Positions 7,309-14,608 of a stretch of 16,398 nt of DNA are shown in pieces. The position numbers were made by a program, and so were the translations under genes. Origin of the DNA: an uncultured Bacilli bacterium (GTDB lineage Bacteria > Bacillota_I > Bacilli_A > RF39 > UBA660). The first letter of the stretch is position 1, and every line of letters begins with the position of its first letter. Below the pieces are notes generated by a model. The model was not told the DNA's origin, made no database searches, and saw only the letters and a list, made by a program, of their open reading frames with translations. Location of the stretch: the NCBI GenBank assembly GCA_947625425.1, contig CANQOH010000032.1:1-16398 (forward strand). Direction: 5' to 3'.

Positions 7309-8964
7309 TTATTTTAAAAATCTTATCTTCTTGTAGTTTCTATATGCAATATATCCTAAGGCACCTGCAAATAATACTAAACCAGTTATTGAGATTGCAG
7401 CTGTATTAGGGTTTTGAATTATTTCTTCAATAATTTTTGTAAATGTTATTTCAATTGTAACTTCACCACTTGGCATTACAAATTTACCATCTTTAACTTC
7501 TATTTCATTTCCGTTAGCATCTCTAACGACTAATTTATCTATCATCCATCCTAATTTTGGAGATGCTTCTACTTCTACTTCTTCACCAGCATACGCATTA
7601 TCTTGGACTTTTACTTCACCTTCTCCAGTTGTTTCTTTATTAATGTTATAAGGTAGATGATAAACTTCAGTAGTTGTATAAGTTGCACAATATACACAAC
7701 CTTCTAAAGAATATAAAATATTATAAACTTCATCTTGGCTTTCTTCTGATATTTCGCTATAAGGTTCAACACTTTCTGGTACTGGATAATGACAAGTTTT
7801 TGAATCAGTTGTATTTTTTGATACAATAAAGCCATTATCTGTTGGAAGTAAATGAGTATATCCAACCATATCAGTTGTAATATTTTGAACTAAATTTCCT
7901 TCTAAATCATAAACTAATATTTCTGTTCCATCTTCAGATAAACCAATAGCTACAACATAGTCACCTATTAACTTAACATTAATAGCTAATAAATCATTTG
8001 TTAATTCTTTTTCCCATATAGGCTGGCCTTCAGAATCAGTTAAACCTATATAACCATTTAAATCACATGTATCTTCTTCTGGATCATAATTAAGTACCGC
8101 TTTTTCTGATCTTCTCATATCCATAGAAAAGATTGTAGCTAAATCAGGAATACAAGATAGACTTGTATAAGCTGTATTTTGTTCGTTACTATCTAGACTA
8201 ATAATACCATTATCCATCTTAGAACCTAATTTAGATGTTTTATATACTTGATCAAAATATTTTTTTACTGTATTACTTTCAGGATTATAATCTGGTCTAT
8301 AATATGATAATTCACTTAAGTCTTTATCAAGTTCAACAACACCCATTCCATAAGTTAATAAGTAAACACTATTTTCATCAGCAGTCATAGTATCATAACC
8401 TAATAAACGACCACCTAATTGCATAATTAATGTTCCTACAAATTCATCATTATTATCTAATTGTTCCATATCTTCGTATAAAAAATCATATTGTTCTTCA
8501 ATTGCAAAATTACCGTCGTATTTAATTACACTTAAACCAATCTCTTCTGAATAAGATGGGCCTTGTGTAGCCATAGTATTGATTCCATATGTTTCTTGTA
8601 AAGATTTTACTTGAGAACGTAAGTAACCTATATTTAATTGTAGAACATAAGTGTGTTCTCCATCTGTTGTAGCATTTATAACTACTTTATCAGTAATCTT
8701 TTTTTCTTTGATGATATTACCTTCATGATCATATCTTCTCATGATTGTGCTAATTTCTTCTGTATACTCATTCATGTCTAAACGGAAATTAACATATCCA
8801 TCTCCATAAACAAGATTGGTGTCTATAGCACCTAACAAGCTGTAAGTTGTTGCTTTGTCGGTATTATTCCAATCCAAAGCAAAGGGGTTTTCTTTAGCTT
8901 CTACTACACTCATACATAAAACGAATAAGCTTAGTAGAAAAACTATAATTTTACTTTTTTTCAT
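7309..8964 (-). CDS. P4: putative surface-anchored propeller / B-repeat protein, NPNTA tail
   Basis: 551 residues, probably exported; function unknown. First gene of a P4-P3 pair. The signal peptide ends near VVEA (20-23) and is followed by FALDW, as in P1. The repeat region (about 28-436) has blade-like units YDHEGNIIKEK, TDSEGQPIWEK and YDLEGNLVQN, and keeps TVKKYFDQVY and YHLPYNIN of the P1/P3 type. The B-repeat-like module (about 446-508: SPKLGWMID, then FVMPSGEV) and NPNTA (518-522) are of the P2 type, so the protein looks mosaic. A helix (about 525-541) and KKIRFLK end it. Mature-part cysteines are C271, C300, C391, C423 and C426. A perfect consensus promoter and AGAGG ribosome site precede it. 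Confidence 0.9.
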   Translation of the reverse strand: MKKSKIIVFLLSLFVLCMSVVEAKENPFALDWNNTDKATTYSLLGAIDTNLVYGDGYVNFRLDMNEYTEEISTIMRRYDHEGNIIKEKKITDKVVINATTDGEHTYVLQLNIGYLRSQVKSLQETYGINTMATQGPSYSEEIGLSVIKYDGNFAIEEQYDFLYEDMEQLDNNDEFVGTLIMQLGGRLLGYDTMTADENSVYLLTYGMGVVELDKDLSELSYYRPDYNPESNTVKKYFDQVYKTSKLGSKMDNGIISLDSNEQNTAYTSLSCIPDLATIFSMDMRRSEKAVLNYDPEEDTCDLNGYIGLTDSEGQPIWEKELTNDLLAINVKLIGDYVVAIGLSEDGTEILVYDLEGNLVQNITTDMVGYTHLLPTDNGFIVSKNTTDSKTCHYPVPESVEPYSEISEESQDEVYNILYSLEGCVYCATYTTTEVYHLPYNINKETTGEGEVKVQDNAYAGEEVEVEASPKLGWMIDKLVVRDANGNEIEVKDGKFVMPSGEVTIEITFTKIIEEIIQNPNTAAISITGLVLFAGALGYIAYRNYKKIRFLK

Positions 8965-8988
8965 ATTTACCTCTATTCTATTAAAATG

Positions 8989-9018
8989 ATTATATCAGCC
9001 ATAATCAATCAGTGTCAA
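8989..9018 (-). promoter_or_regulatory. Consensus SigA promoter of the P4-P3 operon
   Basis: TTGACA (9013-9018), an 18-base spacer, TATAAT (8989-8994). The leader holds TAGAATAGAGG. It lies in the divergent region shared with the sugar-phosphate mutase gene. Confidence 0.88.
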
Positions 9019-9093
9019 TTAATTGCAAATCAATTTACACTTTAGAACGCTTATATTTACAAAATATTGATGCTAGGAAAAAGATAAGATTAT

Positions 9094-9102
9094 TGGTATA
9101 AT
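9094..9102 (+). promoter_or_regulatory. Extended -10 promoter of the phosphohexomutase gene
   Basis: TGGTATAAT fits the extended -10 pattern TGnTATAAT. No good -35 hexamer stands at the proper distance; a TTGATG is present but 24 bases away. GGGAGAGG is the ribosome site before the ATG. Confidence 0.6.
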
Positions 9103-9129
9103 TATTTAAGAATAAAGGGAGAGGATTTT

Positions 9130-10497
9130 ATGGATAGAAATATCTTTCGTGAATATGATATTAGAGGTGTTTATCCGACACAAGTAAATGAAGAAGTTGC
9201 CTACACTGTTGGTAGAAGTTATGGTTCATATATTCAAGAAAAATTAAAAAGAAATATATGTGGTGTTGGAAGAGATAATCGTTTATCTAGTCCACAACTA
9301 GCTAAAGAATTAATAAGAGGTATTACAGAATCTGGATGTAATGTTATAGATTTTGGTTTAGTTACTACACCAATGTATTATTATGCTTGTTTAAAAGCTA
9401 ATGTTATTATAGGAGTTATGGTTACAGCTAGTCATAATCCTAAGGATGATAATGGTTTTAAATTTAGTTTTGATCATTTAGGTAATGCGCGTGGTGAACA
9501 AGTTTATGATTTTAGAGATTATACTTTAGCTGGTAAATTTCTAAGTGGTAATGGTAGTGTAACTACTTTTGAACCTAAAGATTATTATTTTAGTTATATT
9601 AAAGAGAATATTGAAATGGGAGATAGAAAATTAAAAGTTGTTTTAGATTGTGGTAATGGTACTACTTCCCTATTTGCTAAAGATTTATTTAGTGAATTTC
9701 CTAATTTAGATATAACGATGATATGTGATATTAGTGATGCTACTTTCCCTAATCACCATCCTGATCCTTCTGTACCAGAAAATAATAAAATGTTAATTGA
9801 TAAGGTATTAGAAATTGGTGCTGATATTGGTATTGGTTTTGATGGTGATGGTGATCGTGTTGGTTTTATATCAGAAACTGGTGAATTTATTCAAGCTGAT
9901 AAAGCAATGATTGCTTTTATTAGAAGTATTAATGATAAAGTAAGTAATAAATCTTATTTATATGATGTTAAATGTGGTAAAGCTTTAGAAGATGAAATTA
10001 TTAGATTAGGTGGTAATCCTATTTGTTTTAGAACTGGTAATTCTTATACTAGAGCTGAAGTTAATAAACAAAATTATCCTTTTGGTGGGGAATATTCTGG
10101 ACATTTATATTTTAAAGATAGATGGCCTTGTATAGATTCTGGTTTCTATAATGCTTTACGTATGTTAGAAATATTAAGTAATACTGATAAGAAGTTTTCT
10201 GAATTATTTGATGGTATAAATACTTATTATAATACACCAGAAGTTAGAGTTCCGGTTAATGATGATATTAAATTTAAAATAGTTGATAAAGTTAAAGAAT
10301 ATGCAAAATATAAACAATATAAATATTTAGATGTTGATGGTATTAGAGTTCAATTTGATGATGGATGGGCTTTAGTAAGAGCTAGTAATACTGGACCTAA
10401 TTTAACTTTAAGATTTGAAGCTAGTACTACAGAAAGATTAGAAGAAATAAAAAAAGAATTTGAAGATGTAGTTAATAATGCGATTAAGACATTATAA
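9130..10497 (+). CDS. Phosphomannomutase / phosphoglucomutase (alpha-D-phosphohexomutase)
   Basis: Cytosolic enzyme moving phosphate between C6 and C1 of glucose or mannose to feed nucleotide-sugar and envelope polysaccharide synthesis. At 455 residues it is the normal size for the bacterial PMM/PGM (AlgC/ManB-like) branch. Motifs are in order: N-terminal REYDIRG (7-13), phosphoserine loop TASHNP with S101, metal loop DGDGDR (238-243), sugar-binding GEYSGH (320-325, usually GEMSGH) and C-terminal phosphate-binding RASNTGPNLTLRFEA (417-431). All four domains appear complete. GGGAGAGG precedes the ATG. It is the only plus-strand gene, divergent from P4, and shares a terminator with the GH25 gene. 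Whether glucose or mannose phosphate is preferred cannot be told from the sequence. Confidence 0.95.
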   Translation: MDRNIFREYDIRGVYPTQVNEEVAYTVGRSYGSYIQEKLKRNICGVGRDNRLSSPQLAKELIRGITESGCNVIDFGLVTTPMYYYACLKANVIIGVMVTASHNPKDDNGFKFSFDHLGNARGEQVYDFRDYTLAGKFLSGNGSVTTFEPKDYYFSYIKENIEMGDRKLKVVLDCGNGTTSLFAKDLFSEFPNLDITMICDISDATFPNHHPDPSVPENNKMLIDKVLEIGADIGIGFDGDGDRVGFISETGEFIQADKAMIAFIRSINDKVSNKSYLYDVKCGKALEDEIIRLGGNPICFRTGNSYTRAEVNKQNYPFGGEYSGHLYFKDRWPCIDSGFYNALRMLEILSNTDKKFSELFDGINTYYNTPEVRVPVNDDIKFKIVDKVKEYAKYKQYKYLDVDGIRVQFDDGWALVRASNTGPNLTLRFEASTTERLEEIKKEFEDVVNNAIKTL

Positions 10498-10522
10498 AAA
10501 GGTACTATAAAGTACCTTTTTT
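10498..10522. terminator. Bidirectional intrinsic terminator
   Basis: GGTACT (10501-10506), loop ATAA, AGTACC (10511-10516), flanked by A and T runs on both sides. It can end the mutase transcript on the plus strand and the GH25 transcript on the minus strand, whose stop codon overlaps the T-run. Confidence 0.88.
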
Positions 10523-11762
10523 AGTTATACATTATATTTATATCAACATTACCATTGATACCTGAGACTTGACCATTACTACATAGTTGCCAGTATGTAT
10601 AGTCGCCTTGGTATGAAGTTTGTTTAGTATAGTGAGCTAGCCATACTGGATAACCGGTATCATACCAAACTTTTTCTAAGTAGTTTTTACTACTATATAA
10701 CATACCTTTATAACCAGCATCTTCGATAGTATCTAAGAAGGCTTTCGCGCCCATTGTTAAACTATAAAAGCTTTGATGAAATTCATTATAGAAAGACCAA
10801 CTTTCCCAATCGTAGGCGATTGGTAGATCTACTTGATAACCTTTTATTTGTTCTAAAACCCATTTTGCATCTTCTATAGCTTTTTCTTTACTATTAGCAT
10901 ATGAATAATAATATAAACCTACTGGAATTCCTACTTTATTAAAACCTTCAATATTATTTTTAAATTGTTTATCAACAAAGTATTCACCATCTATACCACG
11001 AGCACTACCTACACGAATAATAACAAATTCAACACCTGCTTCTTTTACTTTAGCAAAATCGATATCACCTTGCCATGAAGAAACATCAATACCTATTTTA
11101 TTATTATCATTTTTATAATCTTTAATAACATCTTCAAATAAAGTATGAACAGCTGGTGAATCATTATTACTTGAAGAATTATTTTGAGGTTTTTTAATAA
11201 CTCTTAAAGTAAAATCTTGAGTTGTAATATTATTACTAGCATCTGTAGCTTTAAAAGTCAATTCGTAATTACCTATTTTATGAGGGTCATAATTACCAAT
11301 TATTTCACATTTAGGATTATCATCAATATTATCAGCACAAGTAATATCTTCTAAGATATCACCATCATATGTATCATAGATAGTATAAGTACTATTAAGC
11401 CATATTACTGGTGGAATATCATCAATAACATTTATTTTAAAACTATAAGGTACTTTAATATCTTCTTCATTAATATAATTAAATGATATTTCTTTAGAAC
11501 CTATTTTAGAGGTATCAATGGTGAAATCATTAGTTATTTCACCATTTATTTCTTCAATAAAATCAGATACTTTTACTTCGGATAAGAAAGAAGTTGTTAA
11601 ATCTTCTTTTAATGTTACTTTAATAATAGCATTTTTGATTTTTTCAGCTTCTTCTTTTTCTTCACGTGATAATTTATATGAAGGAATTATTATTTTAACA
11701 ACTAAAATAGTACATAAAACTAAACAAAAGATTATTAGACCTATTAAATACTTTTTCTTCAT
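10521..11762 (-). CDS. Membrane-anchored GH25 lysozyme with Ig-like domain
   Basis: Predicted to cut the N-acetylmuramic acid to N-acetylglucosamine link in peptidoglycan, outside the membrane. 413 residues. An N-terminal helix (about 5-27) without a clear cleavage site suggests a signal anchor. Residues about 30-112 are a strand-rich region. Residues 113-190 are an Ig-like fold of the DUF5011 type (DDIPPVI, then NYELTFKATDASNN), with C142 and C152. A polar linker (191-202) follows. The GH25 domain (about 222-413) begins GIDVSSWQGDIDF with D226, has the catalytic DWE (D318, E320), and ends with VDINIMY (D407). AAGGTG precedes the start. The stop of the upstream membrane protein is 14 bases away, so both form an operon. 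A role in wall remodelling is likelier than phage lysis, as no phage gene is near. Confidence 0.93.
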   Translation of the reverse strand: MKKKYLIGLIIFCLVLCTILVVKIIIPSYKLSREEKEEAEKIKNAIIKVTLKEDLTTSFLSEVKVSDFIEEINGEITNDFTIDTSKIGSKEISFNYINEEDIKVPYSFKINVIDDIPPVIWLNSTYTIYDTYDGDILEDITCADNIDDNPKCEIIGNYDPHKIGNYELTFKATDASNNITTQDFTLRVIKKPQNNSSSNNDSPAVHTLFEDVIKDYKNDNNKIGIDVSSWQGDIDFAKVKEAGVEFVIIRVGSARGIDGEYFVDKQFKNNIEGFNKVGIPVGLYYYSYANSKEKAIEDAKWVLEQIKGYQVDLPIAYDWESWSFYNEFHQSFYSLTMGAKAFLDTIEDAGYKGMLYSSKNYLEKVWYDTGYPVWLAHYTKQTSYQGDYTYWQLCSNGQVSGINGNVDINIMYN

Positions 11763-11776
11763 AATTCACACCTTAT

Positions 11777-12523
11777 TTAGTCTTCAGTTTTTTTATTGCC
11801 TTGAGACATAAATGCTTTTGGATCAATAATATTTATTTTAGGAGCTAAAGAATTTAAGTCAACATAATAATTTTTAGAATTATTTTTGTCGACTAAAACA
11901 GCAACTGTTTTAGTATTATATTCATTTATAATACTATTTGGATTAACATAAGTATCTTCACTTTCAAAGATATATTCTTGATTATCTGTAGGATTTAAAT
12001 ATTTACATCTTAAACGATATGGAATAATATTTTTTACTTTTTTACCATTACTATTAACAAAGACATCAGTAATATTAGCATTTATGTATATACCATATTT
12101 AAATAATTTATCTATACGATGTTTATTTTTAGTATTACTAATAAATTTAGGTAGACTTATAACTAATATGATAATTGATGATAGGATTAAGATAGCAATA
12201 ATTATTTCATGATTGTTATAAATTAATTTATTAGGATCATACATATCATATTTTATTTTAGTTTGATCTTTAACTGATAAATTAGTATTTCTAGGTAGAT
12301 TTATTTTTTGTTCATAAGTTTGATCTTCGACTTTATATCTTACTAGAGCTTTATTATGACTATCATATTCTAGAGTAATAATTGTGGCATTAACACTTAC
12401 AGCTCTTTGTTCTAGAACCATATCATATATAACTAAAGCTATACTAGTGATTAAAAGGATTAAGCCTAGAAATGTTAATATATTATTAATTATTATTTTT
12501 CTTTTAGTTATTTTATCATTCAT
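11777..12523 (-). CDS. DUF3592-like two-helix membrane protein
   Basis: 248 residues from the chosen start; molecular role unknown. Two hydrophobic helices are visible: LTFLGLILLITSIALVIYD near the N-terminus and IIIAILILSSIIILVISL in the middle. The segment between them is strand-rich (ATIITLEYDSHNKALVRYKV, then IKYDMYDPNKLI), typical of DUF3592-type proteins. A second strand-rich domain follows the second helix. I prefer the ATG at 12521-12523: the ribosome site AAGGGA lies 9 bases before it, whereas the ATG at 12530-12532 is directly abutted to that site. It is upstream gene of the GH25 operon, which hints at envelope work, but nothing in the sequence gives a reaction. Confidence 0.75.
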   Translation of the reverse strand: MNDKITKRKIIINNILTFLGLILLITSIALVIYDMVLEQRAVSVNATIITLEYDSHNKALVRYKVEDQTYEQKINLPRNTNLSVKDQTKIKYDMYDPNKLIYNNHEIIIAILILSSIIILVISLPKFISNTKNKHRIDKLFKYGIYINANITDVFVNSNGKKVKNIIPYRLRCKYLNPTDNQEYIFESEDTYVNPNSIINEYNTKTVAVLVDKNNSKNYYVDLNSLAPKINIIDPKAFMSQGNKKTED

Positions 12524-12557
12524 ATTAGTCATTCCCTTTTTACTATATTTCTATTTA

Positions 12558-12586
12558 ATTATAATATTTTGGAATATTAAAGTAAA
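12558..12586 (-). promoter_or_regulatory. Promoter of the DUF3592-GH25 operon
   Basis: TTTACT (12581-12586), a 17-base spacer, TATAAT (12558-12563). It lies just past the miaB stop. No terminator hairpin is visible between miaB and this gene, so read-through from miaB is possible. Confidence 0.6.
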
Positions 12587-12591
12587 GTTAG

Positions 12592-13995
12592 TTATTTTAT
12601 TTCACCATCTAAGCTAAAGCTTTTAGCATCAGTAATAGTTACATCTACTATTTCCCCTATTTTATCTTGAGCATTAGATATATTTACTAGTTTCATTGTA
12701 TCAGTATAACCAAAGACTTTATTTGGATCTTTTTCACTGATACCTTCAATTAAAACTGGTACTGTTTGACCTAAATATCTTTGATTAGCTTGTAAGCTAT
12801 ATGAATTAATTAATTCATTTAGTTTATGAAGTCTTTCTTCTTTAGTTTGCATGGTTACTTCATCATTCATTTTAGCAGCTGGAGTTCCTTCACGAGGACT
12901 AAAGATAAAAGTAAAGGCACTATCATATTTACAAGTATTAACAACATCTAATGTTTCATTAAAATCTTCATCGGTTTCATTAGGAAAACCAACTATGATA
13001 TCAGTTGTTACTGAACAATTAGGTATTGTTTCTTTTATCTTTTTATATAGTTTTAAATATTCTTCTTTAGTATAACGACGACCCATTAGTTTTAAGATTC
13101 TTGATGAACCTGATTGTAATGGTAAATGAATGTATGGCATGATATTAGGACATGTAGCAATAGTTTCAATCATTTCATCAGTAAAGTCCCAAGGATGAGA
13201 GGTTACAAATCTAATACGAGGAATATTGGTTTTAGATACTTCTTTTAGTAAGCCAGCAAAGTTTAATTCACCTTCTAGATCTTTACCATAAGCATTAACA
13301 TTTTGACCTAGTAAAGTTACTTCTTTATAGCCTTCTTTTACTAAGTTTTCAACTTCTTTAATGATTTCAGAACTCTTACGACTTCTTTGTTTACCTCTTG
13401 TGTATGGAACAATACAATAAGTACAGAATTTATCACAACCATATTGTATATTTACCCAAGCTTTAATTTTAGAATCTCTTTTATAAGAGATATTTTCATA
13501 TACTTCACCTTCGCATGAATAAACATTGATATCTTGTTTATTACTTCTTTTTAAAATTAAATCTTGTAATTCATGAATATTATGAGTACCAAAGACGATA
13601 TCAACATATGGGTGTTTTTCCATTAGTTCTTTAACAACGCTTTCTTCTTGAGCCATACAACCACATATACCAATTATTAAATCTTTATTATCTTTTTTTG
13701 CATGTTTACAACGACCTAAGAAGCCATATAGTTTACCATGAGCATTTTCACGAATAGCACAAGTATTTAGAATAACAATATCAGCTTCTTCTAGTTTTTC
13801 GGTAGGAGTAAAACCTAATGACTCTAAACGAGCTGCTATTTCTTCGCCATCATGAACATTCATTTGACAACCATAAGTTCTTAAGAAATATTTTTGTCCT
13901 TTAAAAGTATTTTGATCATAATGTTCATCTAAATAAATATGTTCTACTTCATTATTAGTTCTTTTACGGGCTTCATTTAAATTTGGTAACTTCAT
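12592..13995 (-). CDS. miaB: tRNA-2-methylthio-N6-dimethylallyladenosine synthase
   Basis: Adds a methylthio group to i6A37 of tRNAs reading UNN codons, using two [4Fe-4S] clusters and S-adenosylmethionine. 467 residues, the usual family length. The N-terminal methylthiotransferase domain has TYGCQMNVHDGE (C43), NTCAIRENA (C79) and CGCMAQ (C113). The radical-SAM core has YGCDKFCTYCIVPYTRG with C187, C191 and C194. HLPLQSGS and GFPNETDEDF are family motifs. A TRAM-like tRNA-binding end starts near 403. I start at the ATG at 13993-13995 because GGAAGTG stands 6 bases before it; a GTG three codons earlier overlaps that site. The conserved NTCAIRENA and TYGCQMN point to MiaB rather than MtaB or RimO. 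Confidence 0.96.
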   Translation of the reverse strand: MKLPNLNEARKRTNNEVEHIYLDEHYDQNTFKGQKYFLRTYGCQMNVHDGEEIAARLESLGFTPTEKLEEADIVILNTCAIRENAHGKLYGFLGRCKHAKKDNKDLIIGICGCMAQEESVVKELMEKHPYVDIVFGTHNIHELQDLILKRSNKQDINVYSCEGEVYENISYKRDSKIKAWVNIQYGCDKFCTYCIVPYTRGKQRSRKSSEIIKEVENLVKEGYKEVTLLGQNVNAYGKDLEGELNFAGLLKEVSKTNIPRIRFVTSHPWDFTDEMIETIATCPNIMPYIHLPLQSGSSRILKLMGRRYTKEEYLKLYKKIKETIPNCSVTTDIIVGFPNETDEDFNETLDVVNTCKYDSAFTFIFSPREGTPAAKMNDEVTMQTKEERLHKLNELINSYSLQANQRYLGQTVPVLIEGISEKDPNKVFGYTDTMKLVNISNAQDKIGEIVDVTITDAKSFSLDGEIK

Positions 13996-14016
13996 ATAAA
14001 TCACTTCCAGTAGTTA

Positions 14017-14025
14017 ATTATAACA
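14017..14025 (-). promoter_or_regulatory. Extended -10 promoter of miaB
   Basis: TGTTATAAT on the minus strand, preceded by CTATAATC. There is no convincing -35. It closely resembles the promoter of the neighbouring deaminase gene. Confidence 0.55.
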
Positions 14026-14037
14026 GATTATAGTATT

Positions 14038-14062
14038 AAAAAAAAGGTTTTAATAACCTTTT
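14038..14062 (-). terminator. Intrinsic terminator of the dCMP deaminase gene
   Basis: Arms 14042-14049 and 14055-14062 form an 8-bp stem with a five-base loop, followed by a run of T on the minus strand. The deaminase stop codon (14050-14052) falls in the loop. Confidence 0.82.
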
Positions 14063-14538
14063 ATTCCTTCTAATGATTCATCATTTTCAATATATTCATC
14101 AACCATTATATGACGATATTTATCTTTGGTATCTCTTATATATAAATCTTTTAATCCTGAGTTAATAATCATTCTTTTACATAGTGCACATGGATTAGAG
14201 TTTTCAACATAAGACCCATCACTATAACTCTTACCAACTAAGAATAAGGTTCCACCAAGCATTTTATTACGAGCAGCGCTTATAATAGCATTTTGTTCAG
14301 CATGAACACTACGACACATTTCATATCTTTCACCACGAGGGATTTGTAATTTTTCACGCATACAATATTTTAAATCACAGCAGTTTTTACGACCTCTTGG
14401 AGCACCGACATAGCCAGTAGATATTATTTCATCATTATTAACAATAACTGCCCCAAAGTTTCTTCTTAAACATGTACCTCTTTCAATTACAGTTTCAGCA
14501 ATATCTAAATAGTAATTTATTTTGTCTCTTCTTTTCAT
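14050..14538 (-). CDS. comEB: Deoxycytidylate (dCMP) deaminase, ComEB type
   Basis: Deaminates dCMP to dUMP, the substrate of thymidylate synthase, with a catalytic zinc in the cytoplasm. 162 residues, within the range of the family. GTCLRRNFGAVIV (21-33) is the usual N-terminal strand. The zinc site is H79-A-E81-x-N with general-base E81, and N-P-C117-A-L-C120. Before it, CMREKLQIPRGERYEMC (59-75) is the segment typical of ComEB-like bacterial dCMP deaminases. AGGGTG stands 7 bases before the ATG. It has its own extended -10 promoter and a terminator, so it is probably monocistronic. Other deaminases of this fold (riboflavin, tRNA adenosine) lack that Cys-rich segment. Confidence 0.94.
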   Translation of the reverse strand: MKRRDKINYYLDIAETVIERGTCLRRNFGAVIVNNDEIISTGYVGAPRGRKNCCDLKYCMREKLQIPRGERYEMCRSVHAEQNAIISAARNKMLGGTLFLVGKSYSDGSYVENSNPCALCKRMIINSGLKDLYIRDTKDKYRHIMVDEYIENDESLEGIKGY

Positions 14539-14561
14539 TTTACTTCACCCTACCTAAATTA

Positions 14562-14570
14562 ATTATAACA
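14562..14570 (-). promoter_or_regulatory. Extended -10 promoter of the dCMP deaminase gene
   Basis: TGTTATAAT on the minus strand, preceded by TTGACTATAAT. The TTGACT is too close to act as its -35. It is nearly the same as the miaB promoter. Confidence 0.55.
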
Positions 14571-14583
14571 ATTATAGTCAAAT

Positions 14584-14608
14584 AAAAAAAGTAGATTTCT
14601 CTACTTTT
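14584..14608 (-). terminator. Intrinsic terminator of the Glu/Pro/Thr-rich zinc-ribbon protein gene
   Basis: AAAGTAGA (14600-14607) and TCTACTTT (14588-14595) form an 8-bp stem with a four-base loop, followed by a T-run on the minus strand. The TAA stop of the gene overlaps the stem. Confidence 0.88.

Noticed and set aside
10521..11762. GH25 enzyme as a prophage endolysin
   Set aside because: It has an N-terminal membrane anchor and an Ig-like domain, sits in an operon with a membrane protein, and there is no holin or other phage gene nearby.
12524..12532. ATG three codons upstream for the DUF3592-like protein
   Set aside because: It abuts the AAGGGA ribosome site with no spacing; the next ATG has a 9-base gap.
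11518..13075. Plus-strand ORFs at 11518-11811, 12384-12617 and 12851-13075
   Set aside because: They lie inside or across well-supported minus-strand genes and lack ribosome sites and recognisable domains.
13996..14004. GTG start for miaB three codons upstream
   Set aside because: The GTG is part of the GGAAGTG ribosome site that serves the ATG at 13993-13995.
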